NCBI GenBank assembly: GCA_025677825.1
Contig: JAIXMO010000029.1
Coordinates: 124,001 to 188,000, forward strand
Length of the DNA: 64,000 nucleotides
From: Helicostylum pulchrum
Lineage: Eukaryota; Mucoromycota; Mucoromycetes; Mucorales; Mucoraceae
Direction of reading: 5' to 3'
The notes beneath the pieces were generated by a model. It had not been told where the DNA came from. It saw only the letters and a list, made by a program, of their open reading frames with translations, and ran no database searches. The stretch's first letter is position 1. Each line of letters begins with the position of its first letter. This document shows, one piece after another, positions 23,407-34,673 of the stretch. Both the position numbers and the translations under genes were made by a program.

Positions 23407-24364
23407 ATGCAATCTTTATCGGAACTCTCACCTTCCGTTGTTTCTCAATTATCTCTTAAAGGGAAAGTAGCAATAGGTAAGTGAGACATTAAAAAATTGT
23501 AATTTTGTACGTGCTCGTATATATGTATTAATAATTTTATTACACAAAAAAAACAAGTTACTGGCGGCGCAAGAGGATTAGGCTATGAAATGATGCTTGC
23601 ATTAGCAGAAAGTGGAGCTTCCGTAGCATGTATTGATTTATCAAAAGAGTCATGTATTCAAGCAATTGAAAAAATCAAGTCGGTTTGTAACGTACAGGTA
23701 TCAGCTTGGGACTGTGATGTGACGGACGACGGAGCTGTTGCTAAAATATTTGATGATATTGTGCTACACCATGGTAAAATTGATATATTGGTAACGGCGG
23801 CCGGAATCAACAAGGTTTGCCGAGCAATTGATTACACTGCTAAAGATTTCTCTACTATTTTCCAAGTCAACGTCAATGGTACTTTTTACTGTATGCAACA
23901 AGCGGCAAAGTAAAAAAAATGAAAATGTTCTTGTATTTGTATTTAAAATTGATTTGTCTTTTATAAGGCATATGATACGTTTAGGTGCCGGTGGGTCTAT
24001 TATTACTATAGCCTCCATGTCTGCTCACGTCGTCAATCGACCTCATACACATGCTCCGTACAATGCTACAAAAAGTGCTGTACTACAACTAACCAAGTCC
24101 GTGGCATGTGAATGGTCCCCATATAATATTCGGGTATGTGCAATTTCGCCAGGATACTTTGACACAGATATGAATCGTGCATTATTAGCAGAACAAGGGG
24201 AAAAAGGAGCAGCACTAAGAAAAATATGGGAACAAGAGACGCCAATGGGACGACTTGGAACACCTCATGAATTGAAAGGTGTTGTTGTATTTTTAGCATC
24301 TGATGCGGCCTCTTTTGTTACTGGCTCTGAAATTATCGTTGATGGTGGCTATACGGCTTGGTAA
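23407..24364 (+). CDS. Short-chain dehydrogenase/reductase, polyol/ketose reductase type
   Basis: CDS join(23407..23476,23558..23909,23968..24364), 272 aa. Classical SDR features are all present: cofactor loop TGGARGLG, acidic CIDLS after beta-2 (suggesting NAD(H) preference), CDVTD, the NAG-like TAAGIN, NVNGTF, catalytic Ser in TIASMSA, YNATK with Tyr and Lys, and the PG motif in ISPGYFDTDM. The end GSEIIVDGGYTAW resembles fungal D-arabinitol 2-dehydrogenase, L-xylulose/sorbose reductase and mannitol dehydrogenase proteins, so the likely reaction is oxidation of a polyol or reduction of a ketose in the cytosol. The exact substrate cannot be read from sequence. It lies 249 bp upstream of the GGPP synthase gene on the same strand. 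Confidence 0.9.
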
Positions 24365-24613
24365 AAACTTGGTTCCGAAATAAACTGACATCTGTTATCC
24401 ATTTTAATAAATAAAATTCAAGGGAGACAACCCATTATGGATTTAACGCTCGTTCTCTGTAACATGGAACATAGAATACATGAAGTATCATTTAAAATGC
24501 CGAAGGCACAGACCAAGCTTCTGTATATATAAACCACTATTTTTTTTTTTCTTTCTTTTCTTTTTAAAGCTTTCATTTATCTAACTACACAAAAACGATA
24601 CACCTTTTAAAAT

Positions 24614-25832
24614 ATGTTGAGCATGAACGAAAACAGAGAAGACACTAGAACTAGTGACGAAGTAAGCCTTTTTTTATCATTATTTGTTGTTATTTTTTTT
24701 TGCAAGTTTAAATAACCTTTCTATCATAGATTATTTTGGAGCCTTATACCTACTTGTTATCTCATCCTGGCAAGGATATTCGTACCAAACTTATTTCTGC
24801 TTTCAACTTGTGGCTCAATGTTCCCAAGGACATTCTCGATGTCATTAACAAGGCCATTGGTATGCTTCACAACGCCAGTTTAATGTAAGTTTTTACAATG
24901 AGAATAATAATAAAAAATATTCACACCATTTGAAACAGGATCGACGACGTTCAAGATGACTCTGAATTAAGAAGAGGTTTCCCCGTTTCTCACCACATTT
25001 ATGGTGTTCCCCAAACTATCAACACAGCTAACCTTGTCTACTTTTTGGCTATTCAAGATATTCTCAGGTTGGGTATTCCTGGTATGGTTGAAATCTGTAC
25101 TGAAGAATTGATTCATTTGCATCAAGGTCAAGGTATTGAATTATACTGGAGAGACAGTTTAACTTGTCCTACCGAAGCTGAATACCTTGAGATGGTCAAC
25201 AACAGTAAGTGTTTAAAAAAGATCTGATCGATTAAGGTGGAGTTTTAACATTGTTGTTCTTGTAGAAACTGGTGGTCTTTTAAGATTGGCTGTTCGTTTA
25301 ATGCAAGCTGCTAGTGAAAGTGATGTGTAAGTTTTGAACATAAAAAAAATGCTTTATTACCGTACTAATATACATTTTAATTAGTGATTATACTCCTTTG
25401 GTTAACATTATTGGTATTCATTTCCAAGTTCGGGATGATTACATGAACCTCAAGTCTGATGCAGTAAGTTACTTAATAAATGTGTCATCTTTTTTTTTAT
25501 TCTTAGCTAACTAAATAACAAATAAATAGTACACTGAAAACAAGGGTTTCTGTGAAGATTTAACTGAAGGAAAGTTCTCTTTCCCCATTATTCATGCTAT
25601 CAGATCTGATTTGAGCAACCGTCAATTATTAAACATTGTCAGCCAAAAGCCTACTGCTATTGAGATTAAGAAATACGCTTTAGAAATTATCAAGAGAGCT
25701 GGTAGTTTCACCTATGTTGAAGAATTCCTTCGCAACAAGGAAACTGAAGCCATGACCGAAATTAAGAGATTAGGCGGTAACCCTTTGTTAGAAAAGTATA
25801 TTGAAACTCTTGGTTTGGGTGCTGGCAAGTAA
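24614..25832 (+). CDS. carG: Geranylgeranyl diphosphate synthase
   Basis: CDS join(24614..24661,24730..24884,24939..25204,25266..25326,25385..25463,25530..25832), 303 aa, the usual fungal length. The first Asp-rich motif with chain-length region is [16 protein letters not shown] and the second is [21 protein letters not shown] is the conserved flanking block. The enzyme condenses isopentenyl diphosphate with allylic diphosphates to make C20 GGPP for carotenoids, trisporoid precursors and protein prenylation. The very close resemblance to Mucor carG-type enzymes is from memory. The short residues before the first Asp motif (ALHNASL-like HNASL) fit a C20 product. All exon joins keep frame with GT-AG ends. 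Confidence 0.95.
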
Positions 25833-28800
25833 ATCACATATTTCATATTACACAACAAACAAATATTGCATTATTTATAAATACCCCTCTTTTCCCCCTC
25901 CCTTTTTTTTCTATTACAAATATTAAAAAAAAATTGTAATACCATTTCTTTAACAAGAGAACGAACTATATATCTTTTTTTCCGGATAAGAAATTGTGCT
26001 ACTGGTTGTCTAATTTTTGTGTACTTTAGTAAAATCTATGTGTTACCATAAAACGTAACTTCATGCCCGTTAGGCTCTATTTTTAAGGTTGTGCTCGGAT
26101 AACGTGTGACAAAGTATACTCGGCCGTAAATGTCACTTTTTTTTTATAAAAAGAAAATGCAAGTTTACTTGTAGTTCTTTTCTTATATTTAAACATCAGA
26201 ATAATACAATCGTTTACAAATAAAAAAAAAACTTTTGTTTCTTCTCTGTAAATGTCCTATAACACACTTATTTTGTTTATCAATTCGCAGCTATTTTCCC
26301 AAAAAAGAGCAGGATTATAGGTAATACCAGCATATGATAATAAGATAACCCATCTAACTTTTTTTGTCTAGCTTCGAAATGCCTCTGGTAAGGTCTCACA
26401 GCGGTCACTAAAAATAGTGGCTCGCATGGATCTTTGATAGTTGAAGAAATAAACGTAGATATTTACATACAATAGGTATCGTACACAGGTGCTTCATGTT
26501 CTTTGTAAATAGATAATATAGTCTTACTTGCGGAAGAGGGAGTTCGATTTATCTGGGGAGTTACAGTGCAAGGTAACTTACGCTTATTGCGAAGTGTTCC
26601 AAAATAATATGGACTTGCTATTCTATCAGTAAATAATAATACCGCGCTTTTTACCAAACTATTCTATATTGGACTCTATGAGCATACTTTTATAAAATGT
26701 ACCTCCCAACTTTGTTCGAAGCAGTCGTAATATCAACTTAGTTTACGAATACACATTTTACTACTAGTACAATCTTATAAGCCAGACAAAAAGTGAGGTA
26801 CACTTTTACACTGTGAATACAGTTTATATTTCGATAAGTTGAGGAAATACTATTAATCCGTATCTACTTGAGTAAAATAATTATCCCTGTTAATTTCTAT
26901 AAATAAAAACCAACTTGAGGGATTTTTTTTTTCTTGCACGTATCATATAATCGTCATCTATAGTGATTTAACCACGCCAACTTTTATTTGTGATAAACAA
27001 AGATCCTAAAAAACATTTAAGATTAGAAAAAAGAACGCGCTGGAACGCGAACTTTCCAGTTTTGCTCGATTCCCAAAACTATAAAAGAGAGGTTTACTTT
27101 TCAGTTTTTTCTTTTCTCTTTCATTCTCAAAAACTTCTTTACTACATTCAAAACTATGCTCAAATTCTCCTAACGTAATGACCAAATACTACTGAAACTC
27201 GGCTAAAAATCTCCTGAAGTAATGTTCAATTGTTGCTGAAAGTCTGCCAAAATGCTCCTGGAGTAATGCCCAAATACTGCTGAAACTCTATTGAAGTAAG
27301 TACTGCTCGAAGTGCTGTCTGAAACTCTCTGTCTTGTTACTCTACCACTTTTTCTACTGTCTCTCTATTTATTCTAACAAGGTCTTGGTTCTGCTCTGCT
27401 TATTCTCTCAGCAACCACAGCTTCCACTGGTACCGATGCCAATATTGATACTACTATATATGACCAAGGCTGCTCTACATAGACTGCCTTCTCTATTATA
27501 GGTTCTCTGGTGGTGCAATATCTATTCTTTTGACCCCGCCTTTGTTTATGGCTCTTGCGTAAAATTAAAATAGGCATGTGTATAGCTGAGTGGTGTGTAT
27601 AAATTCACACAAAGCATACCGGACCGTCTATTTAAACAATCATAATCTTATAAAGCACATGGATTCATACAAAGCATACTCATATTTTATCTTTAAATAA
27701 AATTATCCCCCTTTATTTTTATTTTTAAATTGTTTAACTGATTAACTAATGATCACGGTAACTGTCTTATTTATAATATTGATGAGGAAATAAACAACTT
27801 TCTAACTTGCGCAAAGTAAAAGTGTTAATCTAGTTTCATTGTTCGTGATAAAACAGGGGGACTATTTGCTCATGTGATCTATTTATACATGTTCTATATC
27901 AGAAATGTCGTTCAAACTTGCTCCATGAAAGAAGCTAGTTAGAAAAAACGCTGCTACATTTCGACATCCCTCACCAAAAATAGAATGCGCTCTCTGCTTT
28001 ACCTAAATAACAGAAAGTAGTAGATTTACTTTCTGGTACACGAAAAATATAATCAAGTTGGATATATTGTTTTTGCTATTTTGGAGATGATGGGTGGGGA
28101 ATAAACGACTGCAGTTTTTTTTTTTAATTGACGTCCAATAATGACTATTACATCGCCTCGGAGAGAGGATCCACCTAACGGAGAGAGGTTAGTGTTGTAT
28201 ACGGACTCTCGCTTCTTTTTAGAAGATAAAAGGGATTGAACTACACATCATGAAACAAGTATCGTTTTTTTATTTGTTCGTTTATATTGTCGAAGTAAGA
28301 ATAGTTTAACTTTGCCTTTGACTGGTTATAAATATTTTCATCATGTTCAACCTCAAATCTCAAAATTACCACTGTATGAGATGCTTATTAAGGTAGTAAC
28401 TAACATTATACGCTTAACCTCTTTTTTTTTTTTAAAAAAAAAGAAAATAAATATAGTGGATGTTCCAAAACTATAAGTTATCATACATAAAAAGAGGCAC
28501 TTTTGTTTCTTTTCGTCTTGAAGTTTACTAAAAACAAATAAAACATTCATTTCCAATCCCGTCGTTTGATTTAACATACACGGAAACTAGTTTATAGGAT
28601 CCCGAAATAAAATACATTTATTCCTTTTTCTTCATTCTACACCTTTTTTTTTTCTATGATTATGGACCAGATATATAGCCTTCGTAAACATAAATATTGT
28701 GTTTTATTTTGTAGGCGGTATTTTTATTATATTGTAAAATAAACTCTTTTTTTTAAAAAAAAAATTATCGTCATATAGACATAAAAAACACGACAATTGA

Positions 28801-28920
28801 TATAGCTATTTATTCTACTTCAACAAGAAAATACAAAGAAAGTAAATTATGCACAACGTAAGTATATGGTATAGTACTCAAAGGTATTATGACTTTGAGT
28901 AACAAATTTTAAAAATGTAG
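25833..28920. other. Gene-free stretch (3 kb) with a short tandem repeat
   Basis: No supported gene. It includes the 44-bp tandem repeat listed separately, and a plus-strand open stretch near 27390-27475 (SATTASTGTDANIDTTIYDQ) that has a secretory look but no start codon. T and A tracts are common. The end of the region directly precedes the truncated Hsp70-like gene. Confidence 0.4.
27167..27298 (+). repeat. Three tandem copies of a 44-bp unit
   Basis: Units begin at 27167, 27211 and 27255, each with CTCCT(A/G)A/GxGTAATG and a CTGAAA core at the same spacing. They differ at about a third of positions, so the array is old. No coding or regulatory role is evident. Confidence 0.7.
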
Positions 28921-28921
28921 A

Positions 28922-30592
28922 AGAAAAAGCCGTATCATCTATGATAAACAAAAATCAAATGTTTTAAGTTGGGGAAATCAAAGTGTTGGCGATGAAAAAG
29001 ATACTGTACACGTTGATAGGTTTAAAGAGAGGCTATACCAGCTCTTTAACAAGAGTAAAGACATTTGGGATAAAGACGATTTATTTTTATTGGTGGCGGT
29101 ATCAGACTTCATTCGCCAATCAGTAGAAACATTGATGGAATCCGAAAATAAAAACAAATACAACATTAACCAAATTAAAGATACCGGCGAACTTCACCAC
29201 GTATTTATTGTTCTAAAAAACTCAGAATTGCTATACAGGGAGAAGGACTCTTTCCTGTAATCTAACAATCTTTCAACTTACAGTTTCCGCTCAAGTCTTT
29301 CTTTGTGGTAGCTCAATTATATGAAAACTATGTGCAGCTAGCGTTAAACCAAATAGTAAATCAGCCCGATTTGGATAATGAGGATCAGGAAGCGATTATT
29401 ATCCAAGAAGAAATGATCCCAATTCCAAATATATCTAATACTTTGTGCTGCAACATGTGGAACAACATTACAGAATATAGTAGTCTAATTCAATTATGTG
29501 ACACACATAAAGGTTACAATGACTATGAATTACTAGAAATATTTACCTTAGAAAACCAAGCAGAATTTACAAACAATCTTAAGGAGCATATTTCTAAAAA
29601 CGTAAGTAATCTAAAATAAGAGTGAGCAATTGCCATTCTATTTATTATCTAAAATACTAATTTACACTTTGCATAGATCCTCAAAAAAACGTTAAACGCG
29701 CAAAAAATAGACACAACCACGATACATCTAAGTACATCATGTAACTGCAGAGTTTGTTTAACGATAAACGACATTATAGATCTTTCTTTCCGACCAGTTT
29801 TACAAGACATTATCTCTCTTATATTTACTTCATTGATAAATAAGCAACTCTTTGGAAAATATAGAAATATTCAACATGTATTTCACTTGATACGCTTCAA
29901 TTATAACCAACAGTTCCAGAATATCCTTATAAAAATACTAAAAGATGAAACAGACTATTTTTTATATGAAGAAGGAATTGACGTAGCTCATTATACTTTA
30001 CAAAAGTTATCAAATCAACTCTTGCAACCTGTTCTTCAGCGGGAACATTTTTCATATACGGCATTTCAAGTGGGTGCTTTATGTCATGTGTATAGTGAAA
30101 ATTATGGGTTTGGATTTGAGCAGTATATGCATCGTATACTCTTAAAAAACAAGATATCTGATCCACAAAGTACTTTAATGTACAACACTATAATTCCACT
30201 TTTTAAAAAAGGTAGTAAAATAAGCACAAGTCCAACAAAGCGAGTATTTTATTTTAGTTCGCCAGCTTTTTTCTATTCGATCGGTATAAGTAAGTAGCAA
30301 TATGAAAAATGTCACTTTGTAACTTATATATTTTATATTAGAATGCTTTAAGCTCAAAACGATAGATACTTTAAGGTTTGACAAACCAGTTGATATAAAG
30401 GACGCTTCAGAAAAGCTCGATGGTCCCGGTATTTCCGGACGTAGTTTTAAAGAAAACTTTGATGCAGGTTTCATAATTTCTATAGTTTACGAAGGATATT
30501 GGTCTTCCCTCTCTTTTACCGCAAAATATATTGGCGATGAAAATTCGTACCCCACTATAATTGCTGAACCGATGACTTTGGCCCGCTTTTGA
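28922..30592 (+). pseudogene. Hsp70-like (HSPA12-type) gene, 5'-truncated and degenerate; copy A
   Basis: Reading exons: 28922-29198 (or to 29261), 29284-29604, 29678-30289 and 30343-30592. The opening IIYDKQKSNVLSWGNQSVG followed by HVDRFKERLY is the pattern at the start of the Hsp70-like proteins that are greatly expanded in Mucorales, just after the first phosphate motif. That motif (GIDFGTT) and the start codon are missing, and no GGGT-type motif is found downstream. The 3' exons (DIIDLSFRPVLQDII; IIPLFKKGSKIS; SLSFTAKYIGDE) fit the tail of such proteins and are open. The 3' intron starts GTAAGT at 30290 and ends TTAG at 30342. The Hsp70 link is by motif memory. Function may be lost, or the protein may be a divergent non-ATPase member. 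Confidence 0.45.
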
Positions 30593-30640
30593 AATAAGCA
30601 ATAAAAATTAAATACATCACCATTCTTCTTATACTTAGTT
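29750..30640 (+). repeat. Inverted repeat arm A (partner 42350-43235)
   Basis: The 3' part of the Hsp70-like gene is almost identical to the reverse complement of 42350-43235. A 99-codon open frame antisense to it (30175-30474) is identical to that at 42507-42806, and a 195-nt segment at 30407-30601 shows two residue changes. Identity is high from about 29800 to 30638 and stops sharply just after the stop codon. Upstream, the two genes are still homologous but clearly diverged. Confidence 0.9.
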
Positions 30641-30927
30641 AAGTAAATCATGATGTTGTGTGGAAAAAAGCATGTCCTGCATTTTCCAGTATAATCTTCT
30701 CTCATGTTATCAGCTACTTTATGCTACTAAATATAAGAGCCACAGTGTGATATTTAGTAAATCATTAAATGGTTATTAGAAAAAATATAAAGATATAATC
30801 ATAGTTAATAGAGATGGAGAGGATACTTAAGTAAATGATAGTTTTATTGTATGGCTTTAAAAGTTTAAATTATACGGAGTATATAAAACGTTATGCAAGA
30901 AGTGGGCCTACTTAAATTAACTGATGT

Positions 30928-31200
30928 CTAGTAGAATTCTGTAGGGATATAATTAGGGATATAATTAGGGTCACTATTGGGATTAAGTTTTGGAGGCTGT
31001 TCATTAGTATCAGGATCGGGGCGAACAACTAAAAGTCCGTTTCTTATTTCTCTCTTTTTGTAAACATTACGATGAGCACGTCGGTTATCGATATCTTGAC
31101 GGACACCAGCCATCGAGTTTTCTTTATCGAAACTCTTCGCAGAAGTAAGAGTAACTAGGATACTAGCAATAATCACGGAGAAAAGTGTATAGATATGCAT
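30928..31200 (-). CDS. Small secreted protein with a Kex2-type site
   Basis: 90 aa, single exon, ATG at 31200. Residues 1-21 form a signal peptide (MHIYTLFSVIIASILVTLTSA, a Met-start hydrophobic core ending TSA). A 27-residue polar segment follows (KSFDKENSMAGVRQDIDN then RRAHRNVY), then KKR, a dibasic site of the kind cut by Kex2/furin proteases, leaving a 39-residue acidic, Pro/Asn-rich tail ending PNYIPNYIPTEFY. No cysteines. At least three broken relatives in this window keep the leader or the KKR region but have unrelated tails. The repeated NYIP motif is peculiar. Function unknown; a secreted, processed peptide is inferred. A 9-bp duplicated phrase encodes PNYIPNYIP. Confidence 0.65.
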   Translation of the reverse strand: MHIYTLFSVIIASILVTLTSAKSFDKENSMAGVRQDIDNRRAHRNVYKKREIRNGLLVVRPDPDTNEQPPKLNPNSDPNYIPNYIPTEFY

Positions 31201-31850
31201 CTCTTTTTCTTTTTTAAAAAAACTAGTACTGAAAGGAAAGTGAGTTTTTGATTTTACAAGTATTGTTTTAACAAAAATAGATTAATTTTTAGGGTTGGAT
31301 AGTAAATAATAATAGTTTGTGAAACTGGGTCTGGATAACATTAAGTAAACCCTCCCTAAATTCGGGCAAATAAATGCATGTCGTCTTCTTGAGTGTTTTG
31401 ACGATAGTGTTACTCTGCATCTGTATCTATGACCCTATTTATGTTGAGGGGACCGTGAACATGAAAATCTCTGCTTGTTTCTCAACACGTGTAGTTTGAT
31501 CAATACTTTAATATACTGCTACTACAAAGAAAAACGAAACAAAAAACGTATAGGTATGGTATGGTATTGGCGTTTGCGAGACTAACTATCAAAGACTATT
31601 AAAATATACCATTTTCATTATGTATATGTATAGCTTAAGTATACTTGACTTTTCTTAGACATTATCTTTTTTTCGAGACCAGTTCAGGTTTGCTTTATCC
31701 TAAGTACAAGAATAATTGATGCCCCAATTCAATGTCTGATTTTATTACAATGTTTTTGCCGCCTGAGGTCAATATATGCTATTTACTCTTATATCCATAT
31801 TCAGGATGTTTTCGGTTCCCCGCTTTAACACCGCTATTTACCACTGTTAG
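31201..31850. other. Upstream region of the secreted-peptide gene
   Basis: AT-rich DNA. ACTAGTACTGAAAGGAAAG lies 15-50 bp before the start and is shared in part with the other copy (62.2 kb). The phrase GTATGGTATTGGCGTTTG near 31560 matches ATGGTATTGGTGTTTTTG near 10970, upstream of the C1-side relic. The promoter was not delimited. Confidence 0.45.
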
Positions 31851-32049
31851 ATTTAGAGGGGGGAATCCAATTCCATAGATAGAGCTACTAGATATATATA
31901 AAAAAATGAAGTGATAATAAAAAGAAAGCTTTCAACTAATTCTGAGATCTGTTTATTTAATTTATGAAGAGATTGTATAATAGCGTCTAGTCTTCAAAAG
32001 TGTACAATAAAATCAATGTTATTTATAAAGAAAGGAATAATAATCAAAC

Positions 32050-32050
<1 letters not shown>

Positions 32051-32088
<38 letters not shown>
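32051..32088 (+). repeat. (GA)n microsatellite
   Basis: About 17 consecutive GA dinucleotides inside repeat C2. C1 and the fragment at 47.6 kb have only GATAGAGAG at the same place, so the expansion is specific to this copy. Confidence 0.9.
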
Positions 32089-32090
<2 letters not shown>

Positions 32091-32770
32091 AATCAAATAA
32101 ACATTACAAAGTAATTAAAGTATAAAGACAGTAAATTTAGACTTGAATGGAGGGTGTATCAGCAGTAAATCTTTAGAAAATTAACTAGGAAAAGCAAGTA
32201 AATAAAGATGGTTGTTAATTGACTAAATATTGAAAAGGGATACAGTATAAACCAAATAAAGTCAGCATAAAGATACTTTTTAGCCCTATGTATTATAACT
32301 AATGGTTCAAAAATTCATTGTTATGTGGTCTTATAATTGATAACTCTGTACTATTTTAATCGAAAACAATAAAAATTTAATAGAATTTAATATAATTTTA
32401 ATGTTTGAGTTCGTGCAAAAAATGATACACATAATAGTTTTTTGTATAATCAACTGGAAGAGGTTAAAAACTATTTAAAGTATTATAATCCATCATTGGT
32501 CATCCATTATCATCTTAAAAACGCGTTTTTTTAAGTGAAGGTTTAGAAATAACTTCTAAAAAAGGTCATTTTTCGGTGATCAAAATAAGGTGTTTTCTTT
32601 GTATGATTAAACATCAGGAAATGATTCTTTTACCCAGGTTACTTAGTAAAAGTTACTCTTTAAGATGTTTTCTTTAATACCAAAATTAAAAACCACATGT
32701 TGTTCTAAATTTTTCTCGATTTTTTATTTTTTTCTTCAGTCAATCATTTTTGATCATTTTTGGTCATTTT

Positions 32771-33360
32771 GGGGGGTCAACCCCTTTTGTGTTTTTGTGG
32801 TTATTTCAAAATTATTCAATATCCACTTTGCCTTTATTTGTGAAAAATTTGATAATAATAAAGAACTTTTTTTGGCGCATTTAATCCATTTAAAAACATA
32901 TGTTTAATTAAAATATTGAACGATTAATCACTGTTTTAAACGTTTTTTTTCCGCTAAAATTTGAGTTAAGCGATCCTTAAAATAGCGAATTCTTTAAAGC
33001 GTGTTTTCTCGCCCGGTTTTAGATGTAGCACTTTTATTTGTAAACATCCAATATACAGTTTTAGAATATCTACATTCGGTGTTATAACCAGACACAGTAA
33101 TAAAAAACTACATTTTATGTAATCGCGAAGCTCTGAAAATGGTTACACGATGTTACACTAAAAAAGTGTATTTTTTTACCCAAAAAAAAAAGGTCGAAAC
33201 AGCTATTACTCTTTCAGTTTTTGCAGTAAAAGTATGATTTAAAATGAATTAGAAGCACCTAGACAATTTTAATATCAAGCATGTTTTTTTCACAAAGAAA
33301 GGGAAAGTAGATATGGAGTAATTGTAAAATAACCTCAAAAACACAAAAGGGGTGGTCCCA
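32771..33360. repeat. Fold-back module inside C2
   Basis: Starts GGGGGGTCAACCCC (32771-32784) and ends with the degenerate complement near 33349-33360. The arms are inverted copies of each other, as in C1 and C3, with length almost equal (about 590 bp). Confidence 0.7.
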
Positions 33361-33640
33361 CAAAAATGAAAATCGAAAAAAAAACAAAAAAGTTTGCTTT
33401 TAATTTTTTAGATCAAAGATATAGTTAAAGCAACTATTTGTTACTAAACAACCTGGGTCCAAAAAGTGTTTCCTGTTTCTTTAAAAAATAAAAACCAATA
33501 TTTATTATAGCTGCTAAAATTAGTAGTGATTTCTCATGTGAGCGATTATTTAAACTCAGGTATCTCAATGAGCTTTTTTCTTTAGCTGTGATTATCCACT
33601 AACTATTCGATTTCTTTCACGCGCTACTATAGTCAATGCC

Positions 33641-34673
33641 CGCAATATATTTAATAAAGCTTATTGTTTGATAGCATTAGGGTTCCTGAAAAGGTACTCT
33701 ATTCTTATAATTATTCAAATAAAACGTGGTTACTTGTAATTATACGATGCACGGATATAAACAAACATTATGCCATTCAGCAAAATATTTAATTTTGGTG
33801 TGTACAATCCTATTTTATTCAATAAATAATCGTAAAGCGTATTCCTCTGGGAAAGTAAATAGTATTTCTGTACCAAAAAAATAAAAATAAAAAGGGTGGG
33901 AGGGGCTACCCGATCCAAAATGACGCTAACATTGGTCCGAGAAATAGAAGGTGTGGTTCTCAAAAGCAATTTATGCCAAGGTTGAATAAAATAGTGTTTG
34001 TTGCGATAAGCAGAAAAAAAAAAAAAAAAGACTTTTTTGGTGCCGCAAACTGACACTTGAGTTATTTATGCTTAATCGCTCAAGGTTACTCGGTGTTATC
34101 AATTAGCCTCTTTCTGGTCTTTTTTTACTGGACGGGTGTATGAATCAGTCGTTTCATTCGAAGGAAAGAGAAGAAACAATGGTCATCTCTGTACTGTGTT
34201 CTCTTTAAATAAGAGTATACTCTCGATAAGTAAATCAAAAGAAGGGGGGAGCGGGACGTATGCAAAAGGAGTTTTTAATACAAAGCGGGGCAAAAAAAAA
34301 GGAGGAAGGGTGGGAGCGAATTGAATAGAGCCACATTGAGTTGTAAACAGAGTGGTATTTTACGGCGAAATATATTATAGATTTTTAGTAGCGTAACTAT
34401 TTAGCGTAGTAGTAGCGTATATTCCAGAATAACCTGTTTATATATATTGAATGGTTTTTCGTACACTTCTTCCAACTCTTACTGACACAAGAAAAAAGGG
34501 AGGGAAACATATTTTTAGAATTTGTAAGCCAGTGACGTGTGGAACATTTGTTATTTCAGCTCAAATTGCTCGCGACAACTTGGTTTTTGTCTATAAATTC
34601 CCGACCAAAAAACTTCTTTTTTTTATTAACTCTCTATATATCTCTCTTTCTAGTTATATACCAATAAATAAAA
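33641..34673. other. Intergenic
   Basis: No gene seen. A minus-strand 108-codon open frame (33730-34056) contains a poly-Phe run and no motif. The last 200 bases before 34674 probably hold the promoter and leader of the copper chaperone gene. Confidence 0.4.

Larger units (their letters stand above)
31850..33640 (+). repeat. Repeat copy C2
   Basis: Matches C1 in reverse complement (31980-32250 against 13560-13270; 32400-33600 against 13150-11930) and C3 in the same orientation (32380-33600 against 62260-63480). It has no coding frame of note. The left edge carries a degenerate form of the AAGGGCGGA...CCATA motif (31854-31877), here pointing inwards, so the end structure differs from that of C1 and C3. 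The region before it has no counterpart in C3. The GC-richer outer block seen in C1 and C3 is absent here. Confidence 0.8.

Noticed and set aside
27385..27477. Open stretch with a secretory look (SATTASTGTDANIDTTIYDQ)
   Set aside because: No start codon in frame and a stop soon after; may be a relic but nothing supports a gene.
30175..30474. 99-codon frame antisense to the Hsp70-like gene, identical at 42507-42806
   Set aside because: Its conservation is explained by the near-identity of the inverted repeat and the frame on the sense strand; no separate gene is needed.
33730..34056. 108-codon minus-strand frame
   Set aside because: Contains a poly-Phe run from an A tract and no recognisable domain; likely chance.
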